Shown here one piece after another: positions 1-6,716 of a stretch of DNA of 12,013 nucleotides; position 1 is the stretch's first letter, and every line of letters begins with the position of its first letter. The stretch lies in the NCBI GenBank assembly GCA_003218815.1, contig QHON01000053.1:1-12013 (forward strand), given 5' to 3'. The notes below the pieces were generated by a model that saw only the letters and a list, made by a program, of their open reading frames with translations, was not told the DNA's origin and searched no databases. Made by a program: the position numbers and the translations under genes. Origin of the DNA: Verrucomicrobiota bacterium (lineage in GTDB: Bacteria > Verrucomicrobiota > Verrucomicrobiia > Chthoniobacterales > UBA10450).

Positions 1-1
1 T

Positions 2-136
2 TATCCAATCGCAGGAAACGACGATGCAATTCGTGCTATTCGCGTGATTCTGCAAAAGCTGGTGGACGCCATTGTTTCGGCAAGCAGTGAAACTCGAGTC
101 CGCGAGCAGGTCGAAATGGCGGGCGTGTCTGCGTAG
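2..136 (+). CDS. rpsB: 30S ribosomal protein uS2, C-terminal fragment
   Basis: Only the last 44 codons are in the window; the gene enters from the left edge in frame 2 and ends at TAG 134-136. The visible segment PIAGNDDAIRAIRVI matches the conserved uS2 C-terminal stretch (usually PxPGNDDAIRAI), followed by a helix and a short tail. uS2 is a small-subunit ribosomal protein that binds on the solvent side and is needed to recruit bS1 where that protein is present. The identification is strengthened by the next gene, tsf, since rpsB-tsf is one of the most conserved bacterial gene pairs. The gap to the tsf start is 102 bases and holds a hairpin and short repeats. Confidence 0.88.
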   Translation, partial: YPIAGNDDAIRAIRVILQKLVDAIVSASSETRVREQVEMAGVSA

Positions 137-161
137 GAAAATGTGGAGAATCGTTGGTTGA

Positions 162-180
162 GAGTTGAGAGATTCAACTC
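162..180 (+). other. Perfect hairpin in the rpsB-tsf intergenic region
   Basis: GAGTTGA (162-168) and TCAACTC (174-180) form a perfect 7-bp stem with the 5-base loop GAGAT. An outer pairing of CGTTGG (152-157) with CCAACG (192-197) could extend the structure. No T-run follows, so it is not a standard intrinsic terminator. It may tune tsf expression relative to rpsB or may only be a by-product of the GTTGA/TCAAC-rich repeats around it. Confidence 0.45.
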
Positions 181-188
181 GGCCCTGC

Positions 189-228
189 GAGCCAACGCTC
201 CAACGGTTTAACACTTCAACGATTCAAT
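189..228 (+). repeat. Degenerate 8-bp tandem repeats before tsf
   Basis: Five consecutive 8-mers share the form NNNYYAAC: gagccaac, gctccaac, ggtttaac, acttcaac and gattcaat. The AAC ends fall at 196, 204, 212 and 220, and the last unit ends AAT at 228, so the period is exactly eight. The last unit supplies the ATG at 227, one candidate start of tsf. The array lies entirely within the intergenic gap. Its role is unknown. Confidence 0.5.
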
Positions 229-238
229 GCTTCGTTTT

Positions 239-844
239 ATGGAAATCGCCCCTCAGCTCGTGAAACAACTGCGCGAAAAAACCAACGCCGGTTTTATGGA
301 TTGCAAGCGCGCTCTGGCTGAAGGTGGCGGAGATCTCGAAAAAGCGGAGGCAATTTTGCGGATGAAAGGCATCGCCAGCGCTGGCAAAAAAGCCTCGCGC
401 GCGACGAAAGAGGGCATTGTCGCTTCGTACATTCATCTGCAAGGGAAAGTTGGCGTGCTGGTGGAAGTAAATTGCGAGACCGACTTTGTGGCTAGGAACG
501 AGAATTTCCGCGATTTCGTAAAAGACATCACGTTACACATTGCCGCGGCGCATCCGCTCTACGTAAGCCGGGAACAGGTGCCGTCGAAGATGATCAACGC
601 GGAGCGCGCCATTTACGAGGCGCAGGTGAAAGGCAAACCCGCGAACGTGCTCAGTAAGATTGTTGAAGGCAAGCTCGACAAGTTTTATAGCACTGTCTGT
701 TTGCTTGAACAGGGTTTTATCAAAAATCCCGATCAAACGATTAAGGAACTCCTGAACGCAAAAATCGCGGAGCTTGGCGAAAACATTTTGATTCGACGTT
801 TTACTCGCTACCTGGTGGGAGAGCCGATTCCTGCACAAGTTTAG
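239..844 (+). CDS. tsf: Translation elongation factor Ts
   Basis: EF-Ts is the cytoplasmic guanine-nucleotide exchange factor that releases GDP from EF-Tu. From Met at 239 the protein has 201 residues. The N-terminal UBA-like domain carries the signature TNAGFMDCKRAL (residues 15-26), and the core has the EF-Tu-contacting TDFVARN (81-87). The C-terminus has the usual GENI-IRRF pattern (180-188). The length fits the short EF-Ts class with one dimerisation-type core rather than the roughly 280-residue E. coli form. An in-frame ATG at 227 would add MLRF, but family members normally begin three to five residues before QLVK, so 239 is preferred. Neither start has a clear Shine-Dalgarno. It lies directly after rpsB, as in most bacteria. 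Identification is firm; only the start is open. Confidence 0.95.
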   Translation: MEIAPQLVKQLREKTNAGFMDCKRALAEGGGDLEKAEAILRMKGIASAGKKASRATKEGIVASYIHLQGKVGVLVEVNCETDFVARNENFRDFVKDITLHIAAAHPLYVSREQVPSKMINAERAIYEAQVKGKPANVLSKIVEGKLDKFYSTVCLLEQGFIKNPDQTIKELLNAKIAELGENILIRRFTRYLVGEPIPAQV

Positions 845-864
845 CAAGCTTCCAAGTTGAAATT

Positions 865-926
865 GTAGCGGCAGTCTATGACCGTCGCTTGGTCGATTGA
901 GGCTGACGCTGGCGGAGCGCCGCTAC
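865..926. repeat. Palindromic intergenic element with GTAGCGGC ends
   Basis: This 62-bp block is bounded by perfect 8-bp inverted repeats, GTAGCGGC (865-872) and GCCGCTAC (919-926). It contains a nested GACC/GGTC pairing (880-883 with 891-894). It fills most of the gap between tsf and the ligD-like gene. Its look is that of a dispersed REP- or MITE-like palindrome and it could fold at the end of the tsf transcript. It has no coding capacity, and no second full copy is present in the window. Confidence 0.5.
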
Positions 927-936
927 CAAGAATTTA

Positions 937-2652
937 ATGGGTCTGAGAACTTACAAAGCGAAGCGTGATTTCAGGCACACGTCCGAGCCGAAAGGGGGCA
1001 AGCCGAAGCCCAAGGGCGTGAAGGGCGCATCGCGCTTTGTCATTCAAAAACACGCTGCCAGCCGTTTGCATTATGACTTCCGCCTACAGATGGAAGGCGT
1101 TTTGAAATCCTGGGCCGTGCCGAAAGGACTTCCCTGGACCCAAGGTGAAAAGCATCTCGCAGTGGAAGTCGAAGATCATCCTATCGAATACGAAAACTTT
1201 GAGGGCGTGATCCCAGAGGGAAATTATGGCGGTGGTACAGTTATGGTCTGGGACCACGGCACATATTACGTTTACGGTGAACAGCCTTCTCAATCGCTGC
1301 GCGAGGGCAAATTACATCTGGTGCTCGACGGAAGGAAAGCGAAGGGGGAATGGACGCTCGTTCGAATTCGCAGCGATTCGCAGAAGAATCAATGGCTGCT
1401 TCTGAAAACTGGGTCTAGCGCGCGTCCGCCTTCCAAAAAGCTCGAAGATCAATCGGCGAAAACCGGCCGCACAATGAAACAGATCGCAAGAGATCGCGAT
1501 GCTGAATGGGAATCTGACCGCGACGAGCCCGTGACGGAATCTGCCTCCGGTGCAAGGTCGATACTGCGCACGCGCATCAAAGCCGCACTTAAAAAAAAAG
1601 AAGAGGTAGGGCTAGTCGGCTCGTTGCACCGTAAAGACGGCGGACGGCCCGGCGCTCCATCTCTACCAACTGATTTGCCTTCGGCAAGAGCGCGTTTCAT
1701 CGAGCCCATGAAGGCGCGCTTGGCCGAGAAGCCTTCGGCGGACGGTGATTGGAGCTATGAACTCAAGTTCGATGGCATCCGCTTGATTGCAGTTAAGACC
1801 GGCAAAAAAGTTTCGCTGTTATCGCGAAATAAGAACGAGTTGGCCGGACGTTTTCCGGAAATCGTCGAGGCAATAGGGAAGTTGCCGGCCCGTGAATGCG
1901 TGATCGACGGCGAAGTGGTTGCGCTCGACGCGGAGGGCCGTTCTTCGTTTCAACTTTTGCAAGCGCGCGACATGGAGAGACGAAAGTCGCCCGTTTATTT
2001 CTACGCATTCGATCTGCTTCAGCTTGACGGCGGAAGCTTGATCGCGCTGCCATTGAAGGCACGGAAAGATGTTCTCGAAAAACTTTGCGCGGATGCGGGC
2101 GACCCAATTCGTTACTCCGCCGAGATCGGCGACGACGCGAGAGCACTGCTCGAGGAGGTGAAACGCCGCGGCTTGGAAGGGATCGTCGCCAAACAGCGCA
2201 ACTCGGTTTACGAACCGGGGCGCAGAAGCGGTGCGTGGATTAAGCTCAAGTGTGTCAACGAACAGGAATTCGTCATTGGCGGTTACACGCCACCAGAGGG
2301 ATCGCGCAAATATTTCGGTGCAATTCTCGTCGGGTATTACAAGGAGAATCGGCTGATGTTCGCAGGCAAAGTAGGAACCGGCTTCACTGCAAATTCATTG
2401 TTGATGTTGCACAAGAAATTCCGCGCCGAAGAACGCGACGATTGTCCATTTGAAGATCTTCCTTCGAAGCAAAACGGGAAATGGGTGCAGGCCATCACGC
2501 CTTCCATGATGCGCAAATTGCATTGGGTAAACCCGGTCTTCGTTTGTGAGATCAAATTCGCCGAGTGGACCCGGGACGGAAAATTGCGCGCGCCGGTTTT
2601 CCTCGGCTTGCGCGACGATAAAAAGCCCAAAGAGGTTGGCCGGGAAGCATAA
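937..2652 (+). CDS. ligD: LigD-type DNA ligase with 3'-phosphoesterase domain (no polymerase domain)
   Basis: This 571-residue protein has the phosphoesterase and ATP-dependent ligase parts of LigD, the end-joining enzyme that works with Ku to trim and seal double-strand breaks. The phosphoesterase domain (about 32-160) has H39, H45, D47 and R49 in RFVIQKHAASRLHYDFRL, then H81 and Y85 in DHPIEYENFEG, matching the catalytic metal-site residues of the family in order and spacing. A charged linker (about 162-250) follows. The ligase core has the adenylated lysine K277 in KFDG, IDGEVV (323-328), FYAFDLL (355-361), EGIVAK (414-419) and WIKLK (434-438). The OB-fold ends in EIKFAEWTRDGKL. The polymerase domain is absent but occurs as a separate gene at 10645-11559. 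A nine-A run at 1591-1599 lies in the linker. The ATG start has no strong Shine-Dalgarno. It sits 48 bases before purS. Confidence 0.93.
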   Translation: MGLRTYKAKRDFRHTSEPKGGKPKPKGVKGASRFVIQKHAASRLHYDFRLQMEGVLKSWAVPKGLPWTQGEKHLAVEVEDHPIEYENFEGVIPEGNYGGGTVMVWDHGTYYVYGEQPSQSLREGKLHLVLDGRKAKGEWTLVRIRSDSQKNQWLLLKTGSSARPPSKKLEDQSAKTGRTMKQIARDRDAEWESDRDEPVTESASGARSILRTRIKAALKKKEEVGLVGSLHRKDGGRPGAPSLPTDLPSARARFIEPMKARLAEKPSADGDWSYELKFDGIRLIAVKTGKKVSLLSRNKNELAGRFPEIVEAIGKLPARECVIDGEVVALDAEGRSSFQLLQARDMERRKSPVYFYAFDLLQLDGGSLIALPLKARKDVLEKLCADAGDPIRYSAEIGDDARALLEEVKRRGLEGIVAKQRNSVYEPGRRSGAWIKLKCVNEQEFVIGGYTPPEGSRKYFGAILVGYYKENRLMFAGKVGTGFTANSLLMLHKKFRAEERDDCPFEDLPSKQNGKWVQAITPSMMRKLHWVNPVFVCEIKFAEWTRDGKLRAPVFLGLRDDKKPKEVGREA

Positions 2653-2700
2653 ATTCTGGATTGCACTTGTCGCGTGATCAGCCGCAAATATGGTGAGGCG

Positions 2701-2949
2701 ATGAAAGTGAAAGTCGTCGTCATGCCAAAGGCCGCGGTGCTCGATCCGCAAGGGAACGCGGTGCGCGACGCGATGCGGCATCTCGGAATGCCGGAGGTTC
2801 GCAGCGTCCGGATCGGCAAATACATGGAGATCGATGTTGAGGGGAAAAATGGTGAACTTGAATCGCGTCTTCACGGTCTCTGCCGAGATTTGCTTTCGAA
2901 TCCAGTGATCGAAGATTACGAGCTCAAGAAAACCGAGGAGTCGCGTTGA
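2701..2949 (+). CDS. purS: Phosphoribosylformylglycinamidine synthase subunit PurS
   Basis: This 82-residue protein is the small bridging subunit of the three-part FGAM synthase (PurS-PurQ-PurL), which converts FGAR to FGAM with glutamine-derived ammonia in purine synthesis. The N-terminus MKVKVVVMPKAAVLDPQGNAV has the characteristic strand and VLDPQG motif, and the rest has the expected short beta-alpha-beta outline ending near residue 80. The ATG at 2701 gives the family's normal length; a GTG at 2674 would add nine atypical residues. GGTGAGG just upstream is a close, imperfect Shine-Dalgarno. The stop TGA overlaps the purQ start, so the two are probably translationally coupled. purL is not in the window. 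Confidence 0.93.
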   Translation: MKVKVVVMPKAAVLDPQGNAVRDAMRHLGMPEVRSVRIGKYMEIDVEGKNGELESRLHGLCRDLLSNPVIEDYELKKTEESR

Positions 2950-3674
2950 AATTCGCTGTCATCCAGTTTCCCGGTTCAAATTGCGACCAGGACTGCATCG
3001 CGGCGATTAATGGCCTCGAGGGCTTGCATGCAGAATATGTCTGGCACAAAGAGAAATCGCTTGATGATTTTGACGCGATCGTATTGCCCGGCGGATTTGC
3101 CTATGGTGATTATCTCCGTTGCGGCGCTATCGCTCGATTTTCGCCGATCATGCGAGCGGTGATAGGTGACGCGCGCGCGGGGAAACTTGTACTCGGCACA
3201 TGCAATGGCTTTCAAGTTCTGTGCGAAGCCGGACTTTTACCCGGTGCCCTCGTGCGGAATCGTTCGCTGCGATTCGTGTGTGACATGGTCACTATGCGCG
3301 TGGAAGTCGATGATTCGCCATTCACACACGGTTGTCCAAAAGGAACGCTTCTTCGCATGCCAGTTGCCCACGGCGAAGGCTGTTTTTTCGCTAACGCGGA
3401 GACATTGCAGGAGCTCAACGCAAATCGACAGGTGATCTTGCGTTACGCAGATAACCGCGGCCGCATCCTTCCCGAAGCGAATCCGAATGGTTCGATTGAA
3501 AACATCGCCGGGATCTGCAGTCGCGAGCGAAACGTCTTCGGCCTGATGCCCCACCCAGACCGCGCCTCCGATGCGCGGCTTGGCAGCATAGATGGCACGA
3601 AGATTTTTCGGTCAATGGTGCAAGCGATCAGCGCGAATCGCACGACATCGGAGCGCGCAAAGCAAGTCGCGTGA
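2946..3674 (+). CDS. purQ: Phosphoribosylformylglycinamidine synthase subunit PurQ (glutaminase)
   Basis: PurQ is the class I glutamine amidotransferase subunit that supplies ammonia to PurL in the FGAM synthase reaction. The 242 residues include the oxyanion segment LPGGFAYGDYLR (48-58), nucleophile C86 in GTCNGFQ, and the catalytic histidine H203 in MPHPDR. The usual triad glutamate (HPER) is replaced by Asp205, which is a conservative change worth noting. It starts with TTG at 2946, which shares bases with the purS stop TGA (2947-2949). The conserved N-terminal FAVIQFPGSNCD begins immediately, so no other start fits. The stop in turn overlaps the bioD GTG. The length is slightly above the usual 220-230, due to a C-terminal tail. 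Confidence 0.95.
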   Translation: MKFAVIQFPGSNCDQDCIAAINGLEGLHAEYVWHKEKSLDDFDAIVLPGGFAYGDYLRCGAIARFSPIMRAVIGDARAGKLVLGTCNGFQVLCEAGLLPGALVRNRSLRFVCDMVTMRVEVDDSPFTHGCPKGTLLRMPVAHGEGCFFANAETLQELNANRQVILRYADNRGRILPEANPNGSIENIAGICSRERNVFGLMPHPDRASDARLGSIDGTKIFRSMVQAISANRTTSERAKQVA

Positions 3675-4321
3675 GCCTTTTCATTACCGGGACAGACACC
3701 GGGGTGGGCAAGACACACACCGCGGTCCAACTCTTGCGTCTGTTGCGTGCGTCCGGCGTACGCTGCGCCGGAATGAAGCCGATTTGTTGCGGAGATCGTC
3801 GGGACGCAGAGTTTTTACTCGCTGCCGGCACTGAAGGGTTGAGGATCGAAGAGATCAACCCAGTCTGGCTAAAGGCACCGGTGGCGCCGCTTGTGGGTAG
3901 CCTGATGGAGGGGTGGGACATCGACATAGAACGTATTCTGACCTCTTTTCGCGCGCTTCAAAATCGGGTTGAACACGTGATCGTCGAGGGAGTCGGTGGC
4001 TGGTTGGTGCCGATTCGTTCCGATTATTTTATGAGCGATTTAGCCGCCGAGATGTCCTTACCGGTCCTCGTGGTAGCGCAGAACCGGCTGGGTTGCCTTA
4101 ATCACACAGCACTGACCGTGCGGAGTATTGCTGAGCACGGGCTTCGTTGTTCGGGCGTTGTCTTAAATGGCGTTCCTGAGACGAGCGATATCGCCTCCAT
4201 GACCAACCTCGACATTTTAAGGAAGATCGTCGATGTCCCGCTATTTACCGGATTAACTGAAAATCTGGTCGACTTTCCTGTTGACTGGCGATTGATGATC
4301 GATTCGACGCGAACAGCTTAG
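3671..4321 (+). CDS. bioD: Dethiobiotin synthetase
   Basis: BioD closes the ureido ring of dethiobiotin from 7,8-diaminopelargonate, CO2 and ATP, the penultimate step of biotin synthesis in the cytoplasm. The 216 residues carry the P-loop GTDTGVGKT (7-15), the substrate-contacting lysine K36 in MKPICCG, the EGVGGWLVP loop with E106, and the RLGCLNHTALT and VLNG segments typical of BioD. It starts with GTG at 3671 in a GTGA overlap with the purQ stop, implying translational coupling. No other bio gene is in the window, so bioD is detached from a biotin cluster here and appears to be expressed with purine genes. The length matches the family at 210-240. Confidence 0.93.
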   Translation: MSLFITGTDTGVGKTHTAVQLLRLLRASGVRCAGMKPICCGDRRDAEFLLAAGTEGLRIEEINPVWLKAPVAPLVGSLMEGWDIDIERILTSFRALQNRVEHVIVEGVGGWLVPIRSDYFMSDLAAEMSLPVLVVAQNRLGCLNHTALTVRSIAEHGLRCSGVVLNGVPETSDIASMTNLDILRKIVDVPLFTGLTENLVDFPVDWRLMIDSTRTA

Positions 4322-4363
4322 CCTGTCGACTTGAATACACCAGTGTAAACAAAACTTACATCA

Positions 4364-4388
4364 GGAGTGGGTCGTTTCGACTCGCTCC
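4364..4388 (+). other. 11-bp stem-loop between bioD and the next gene
   Basis: GGAGTGGGTCG (4364-4374) pairs along its full length with CGACTCGCTCC (4378-4388), using two G-T wobbles, around a TTT loop. It lies 42 bases after the bioD stop and 59 before the next start. No T-run follows on the plus strand, so it is not a textbook terminator. It could protect the 3' end of the purSQ-bioD message or form a 5' leader structure for the downstream gene. Nearby, TGTAA (4344-4348) and TTACA (4356-4360) form a weaker inverted repeat. Confidence 0.5.
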
Positions 4389-4447
4389 CTAGCGGCAAGA
4401 AGATGGCATTGGCATTGCTAGGTTTATGGTAACAAACCTTTACTCCT

Positions 4448-4924
4448 ATGCTTTTACAAAAAACCTTACATATGAGTCAGCCGTTAGCAGAGTGCAAAGC
4501 CCGTCTTGCTAGCATTCAATCATATCGCCGGCAGTTCCTTATGGTGACGAGGGCGACTGTGACCTCGTCTAAGACAGTTGATTTCAGCTTTCGCGGTCCG
4601 CTCGGTTTTGAAGCTCATACGGTCCTTCTATCGGTCGAGAGCGACTCCCCCGATCAGTACACGTTTGAGTCCGTGGGCGGGAATATCAACCTGATGGGAA
4701 TCGTTGACTTCGCTGAGATCCGGCCAAACTGCACGGAGGTCACGCTTGCAGTTCACTACGAGATCAGGAACAAGTTATTTGCCTGGCTCGATCGGCGCGT
4801 ACGTTTTGTCGATACGTTTGTGACCGCCGAGTTGCGCAGCATCCGCGCGCACTTCGAAGGAATCGCCGCAAGTTATCTTGAGCGTGCGCCGGTTTTGCCG
4901 ATGTTCCAAACGGCTACAGCTTGA
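4448..4924 (+). CDS. Uncharacterised protein with an SRPBCC-like outline
   Basis: The product (158 residues, no signal peptide or membrane segment) is not one I recognise by name. Its order of elements resembles a SRPBCC/START-like lipid-binding fold: an opening strand (1-10), an early helix (PLAECKARLASIQSYR, 12-27), a run of alternating strands (30-108), and a long amphipathic C-terminal helix (about 113-143). This is an inference from pattern only, and no catalytic residues are evident. The ATG at 4448 gives the full opening strand; an internal ATG at 4472 is an alternative. An intrinsic terminator begins 18 bases after the stop, which supports a real gene with its own transcript end. A 126-base gap separates it from bioD, so it may be transcribed independently. 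No promoter is convincing. Confidence 0.6.
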   Translation: MLLQKTLHMSQPLAECKARLASIQSYRRQFLMVTRATVTSSKTVDFSFRGPLGFEAHTVLLSVESDSPDQYTFESVGGNINLMGIVDFAEIRPNCTEVTLAVHYEIRNKLFAWLDRRVRFVDTFVTAELRSIRAHFEGIAASYLERAPVLPMFQTATA

Positions 4925-4942
4925 TCGACATAGTTGTTTCGG

Positions 4943-4975
4943 AAAGCCACGAAGTCAGTACCTTCGTGGCTTTTT
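4943..4975 (+). terminator. Intrinsic terminator between the SRPBCC-like gene and tyrS
   Basis: AAAGCCACGAAG (4943-4954) and CTTCGTGGCTTT (4962-4973) form a perfect 12-bp stem with a 7-base loop, and the plus strand continues TTTTT through 4975. It ends the gene at 4448-4924. Because tyrS converges from the other side and stops at 4990, the same hairpin probably also ends the tyrS message, although the minus-strand T-run is only three bases. Confidence 0.88.
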
Positions 4976-4989
4976 GCTGTACGCGGGGG

Positions 4990-6165
4990 TTATCCTATCC
5001 GCACCGCGTGTTTTTTGTCGAGTCGAAGAACCTGGCGCGGCATGAGGCTGATTGCTGCCTTGGGGTCGCGAATCTTTACTCCATCCAGCTCCACGCTTCC
5101 TTGTTTAATGAGCCTCGAGGCGTCACTGCGGGACTTTTGGATGTTGAATGCTTCCCGGTAAACGCGCGAAACCAGGCTGACAGCGTCAAACTTGTCCCGT
5201 ACAGTCGCTGAAAACGTTGGCAGCTCGGCACGTTGCAGATCACGTTTGCTAAAGCGGGTGTTCCATTCATCGAGAGTTTTTCGCGCAACGGCAGGTGAGT
5301 GGTAAATCTTCACGATTTCGAACGCCAGTTGCTTTTTGGCGTCAAACGGAGGTGCACCGGCTGGTGGTGCCTGCCCAATAAGCAACGGATAATAGCGCTC
5401 CATCAGTTTGTCCGAAATGCTCATTAGCTTCCCGAACATATCTGAGGCGGATTCGTTGATTGCAACGAAATTGCCGAGGCTTTTGCTCATTTTCCTGGAC
5501 CCATCCAAACCCTCGAGGATGGGGAGAAGAAAAACGACTTGCTGCGACAGGCCTTCCTCTTTTTGGAACTCGCGCCCGACCAGGATATTGAAAAGCTGAT
5601 CGGTCCCGCCAAGTTCGACATCTGCTTTCACCATGACCGAGTCCCAGCCCTGCATAATCGGATACTGAATTTCATGGGCACGAATCGATTGCTGATTATC
5701 GATCCGAGCCCGGAAATCCTCGCGTTGCAACATCTGCTGCAGCGTCACACGGCTATTCAGGCGAATGACGTCTTCGAACGACATCGTTCGAAACCAGTCA
5801 CCATTGCAGACGGTTTCGGTGCGCGCCGGATCCAGAATCCTGAATGCCTGCTCACGGTAACTTGCGGCATTCGCCATGACTTCCTTATGGGTCAATTGCG
5901 GCCGCGTGGCCGAACGGCCGCTCGGGTCGCCAATCATGCCCGTGAAGTCACCGATGATGAGAACCGCTTGGTGACCCAGATCTTGAAACTGCCTTAGTTT
6001 TCGCAAAACGATGCTGTGGCCGAGATGAATATCCGATGTGGTTGGATCGACCCCGAGCTTTACCCGCAGCGGTCGGCCGATCGCGAGTTTTTTGCGCAGT
6101 TCATTCTCGCTGATGATCTGCGCAGCGCCTTGTTTTAGAAACGCGAGAGCTTCATCCGGTTGCAT
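4990..6165 (-). CDS. tyrS: Tyrosyl-tRNA synthetase
   Basis: This class I aminoacyl-tRNA synthetase charges tRNA-Tyr with tyrosine in the cytosol. The 391 residues include the HIGH-type motif HLGH (47-50), the tyrosine pocket around GDFTGMIGDPSGRS (72-85), LGGTDQ (185-190), and the KMSKS loop (225-229) in its exact form. The C-terminal region (about 335-390, NIQKSRSDASRLIKQGSVEL) is an S4-like RNA-binding domain. HLGH together with an intact KMSKS places it with the TyrZ-like type rather than the E. coli TyrS type. The ATG at 6165 is the natural start, without an obvious Shine-Dalgarno. It follows a small exported-protein gene by 35 bases on the same strand, and a small hairpin lies in that gap. 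No T-box leader is seen. Confidence 0.95.
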   Translation of the reverse strand: MQPDEALAFLKQGAAQIISENELRKKLAIGRPLRVKLGVDPTTSDIHLGHSIVLRKLRQFQDLGHQAVLIIGDFTGMIGDPSGRSATRPQLTHKEVMANAASYREQAFRILDPARTETVCNGDWFRTMSFEDVIRLNSRVTLQQMLQREDFRARIDNQQSIRAHEIQYPIMQGWDSVMVKADVELGGTDQLFNILVGREFQKEEGLSQQVVFLLPILEGLDGSRKMSKSLGNFVAINESASDMFGKLMSISDKLMERYYPLLIGQAPPAGAPPFDAKKQLAFEIVKIYHSPAVARKTLDEWNTRFSKRDLQRAELPTFSATVRDKFDAVSLVSRVYREAFNIQKSRSDASRLIKQGSVELDGVKIRDPKAAISLMPRQVLRLDKKHAVRIG

Positions 6166-6182
6166 GATTCGACCACAGAATA

Positions 6183-6201
6183 GTGCACCGGCTCGGTGCG
6201 C
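6183..6201 (-). other. Small hairpin just upstream of tyrS
   Basis: GTGCACCG (6183-6190) pairs with CGGTGCGC (6194-6201), with one G-T wobble and a GCT loop. It starts at the stop codon of the upstream minus-strand gene and ends 18 bases before the tyrS start. It has no T-run. It could be a processing or stability element between the two genes. Confidence 0.35.
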
Positions 6202-6716
6202 TACTTGTTTTTATTCAGCAACTCGCGCACCTGCTCAATCGTGAGCGGGGCATTTTTGCGGTTAAGCGCCTTTTGACTTTTCCCCTGACCGAGGAAGGGC
6301 CGGTTCCCGGCGAAAACACGGCTGGGTGCTGGTTTGTCAGCTTGAGGCGCATCGCGGACACCGGGCGCAGTTCGATTTGAATAAGCAGGCTGCGAAGCTC
6401 CGATTGGTTGCCGCGATGAAGTGTCGAAGGTAGTGCGAGTGCCGACAAACGATTGAGAATTGACTTGCCGCGTCGAAAAGTCGCGCGTGCTAGAAAAACT
6501 CTTCGAGCTGGATTTTTTCTGAACGTAAAATGCCCCTACGGTCGCCCGTTTATTTATAGATACGCCATCGGCGATGAACTTTCTGTTCTGCGCACTACTT
6601 TGCAGAGACATGTCTGGTCTGAGGAGGCGCTCGACGAGTTTGCCTTCTTGATCTTGAGCATGGGCGAAAGAGAAAGCAACCAGGAGCAATAAAAAGGCTG
6701 TAATAACTTTTCCCAC
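6201..6716 (-). CDS. Small exported protein of unknown function
   Basis: The proposed 171-residue product opens with a clear Sec signal peptide: MGKVITAFLLLLVAFSFAHA, with a likely signal peptidase I cut at AHA/QD (residue 20). The mature part is basic and rich in Ser, Thr, Gln, Arg and Pro (about 65-150), suggesting a disordered cell-envelope protein. It ends in a short ordered-looking helix, LTIEQVRELLNKNK. I do not recognise the family. The start is a GTG at 6716, chosen because it places two residues and a lysine before the hydrophobic core; the frame stays open further upstream but reads into the dodecin leader. A TACAAT at 6763-6758 on the minus strand could be a -10 box. It precedes tyrS by 35 bases and is probably co-transcribed with it. 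Confidence 0.6.
   Translation of the reverse strand: MGKVITAFLLLLVAFSFAHAQDQEGKLVERLLRPDMSLQSSAQNRKFIADGVSINKRATVGAFYVQKKSSSKSFSSTRDFSTRQVNSQSFVGTRTTFDTSSRQPIGASQPAYSNRTAPGVRDAPQADKPAPSRVFAGNRPFLGQGKSQKALNRKNAPLTIEQVRELLNKNK

Noticed and set aside
2337..2874. Two long minus-strand frames (162 and 159 codons) across the end of ligD and purS
   Set aside because: They overlap each other and two well-supported plus-strand genes, and no domain can be seen in either.
4344..4360. Possible biotin-repressor (BirA) site after bioD
   Set aside because: The TGTAA/TTACA arms are too short and too close together for a BirA operator, and the site is downstream of bioD.
5539..5997. A 152-codon plus-strand frame inside tyrS
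   Set aside because: It is antisense to a complete, motif-rich tyrS; the protein has no recognisable pattern and no upstream signal.
6166..6200. T-box leader for tyrS
   Set aside because: The gap is only 35 bases and lacks specifier-loop and T-box sequences; just a small hairpin is present.
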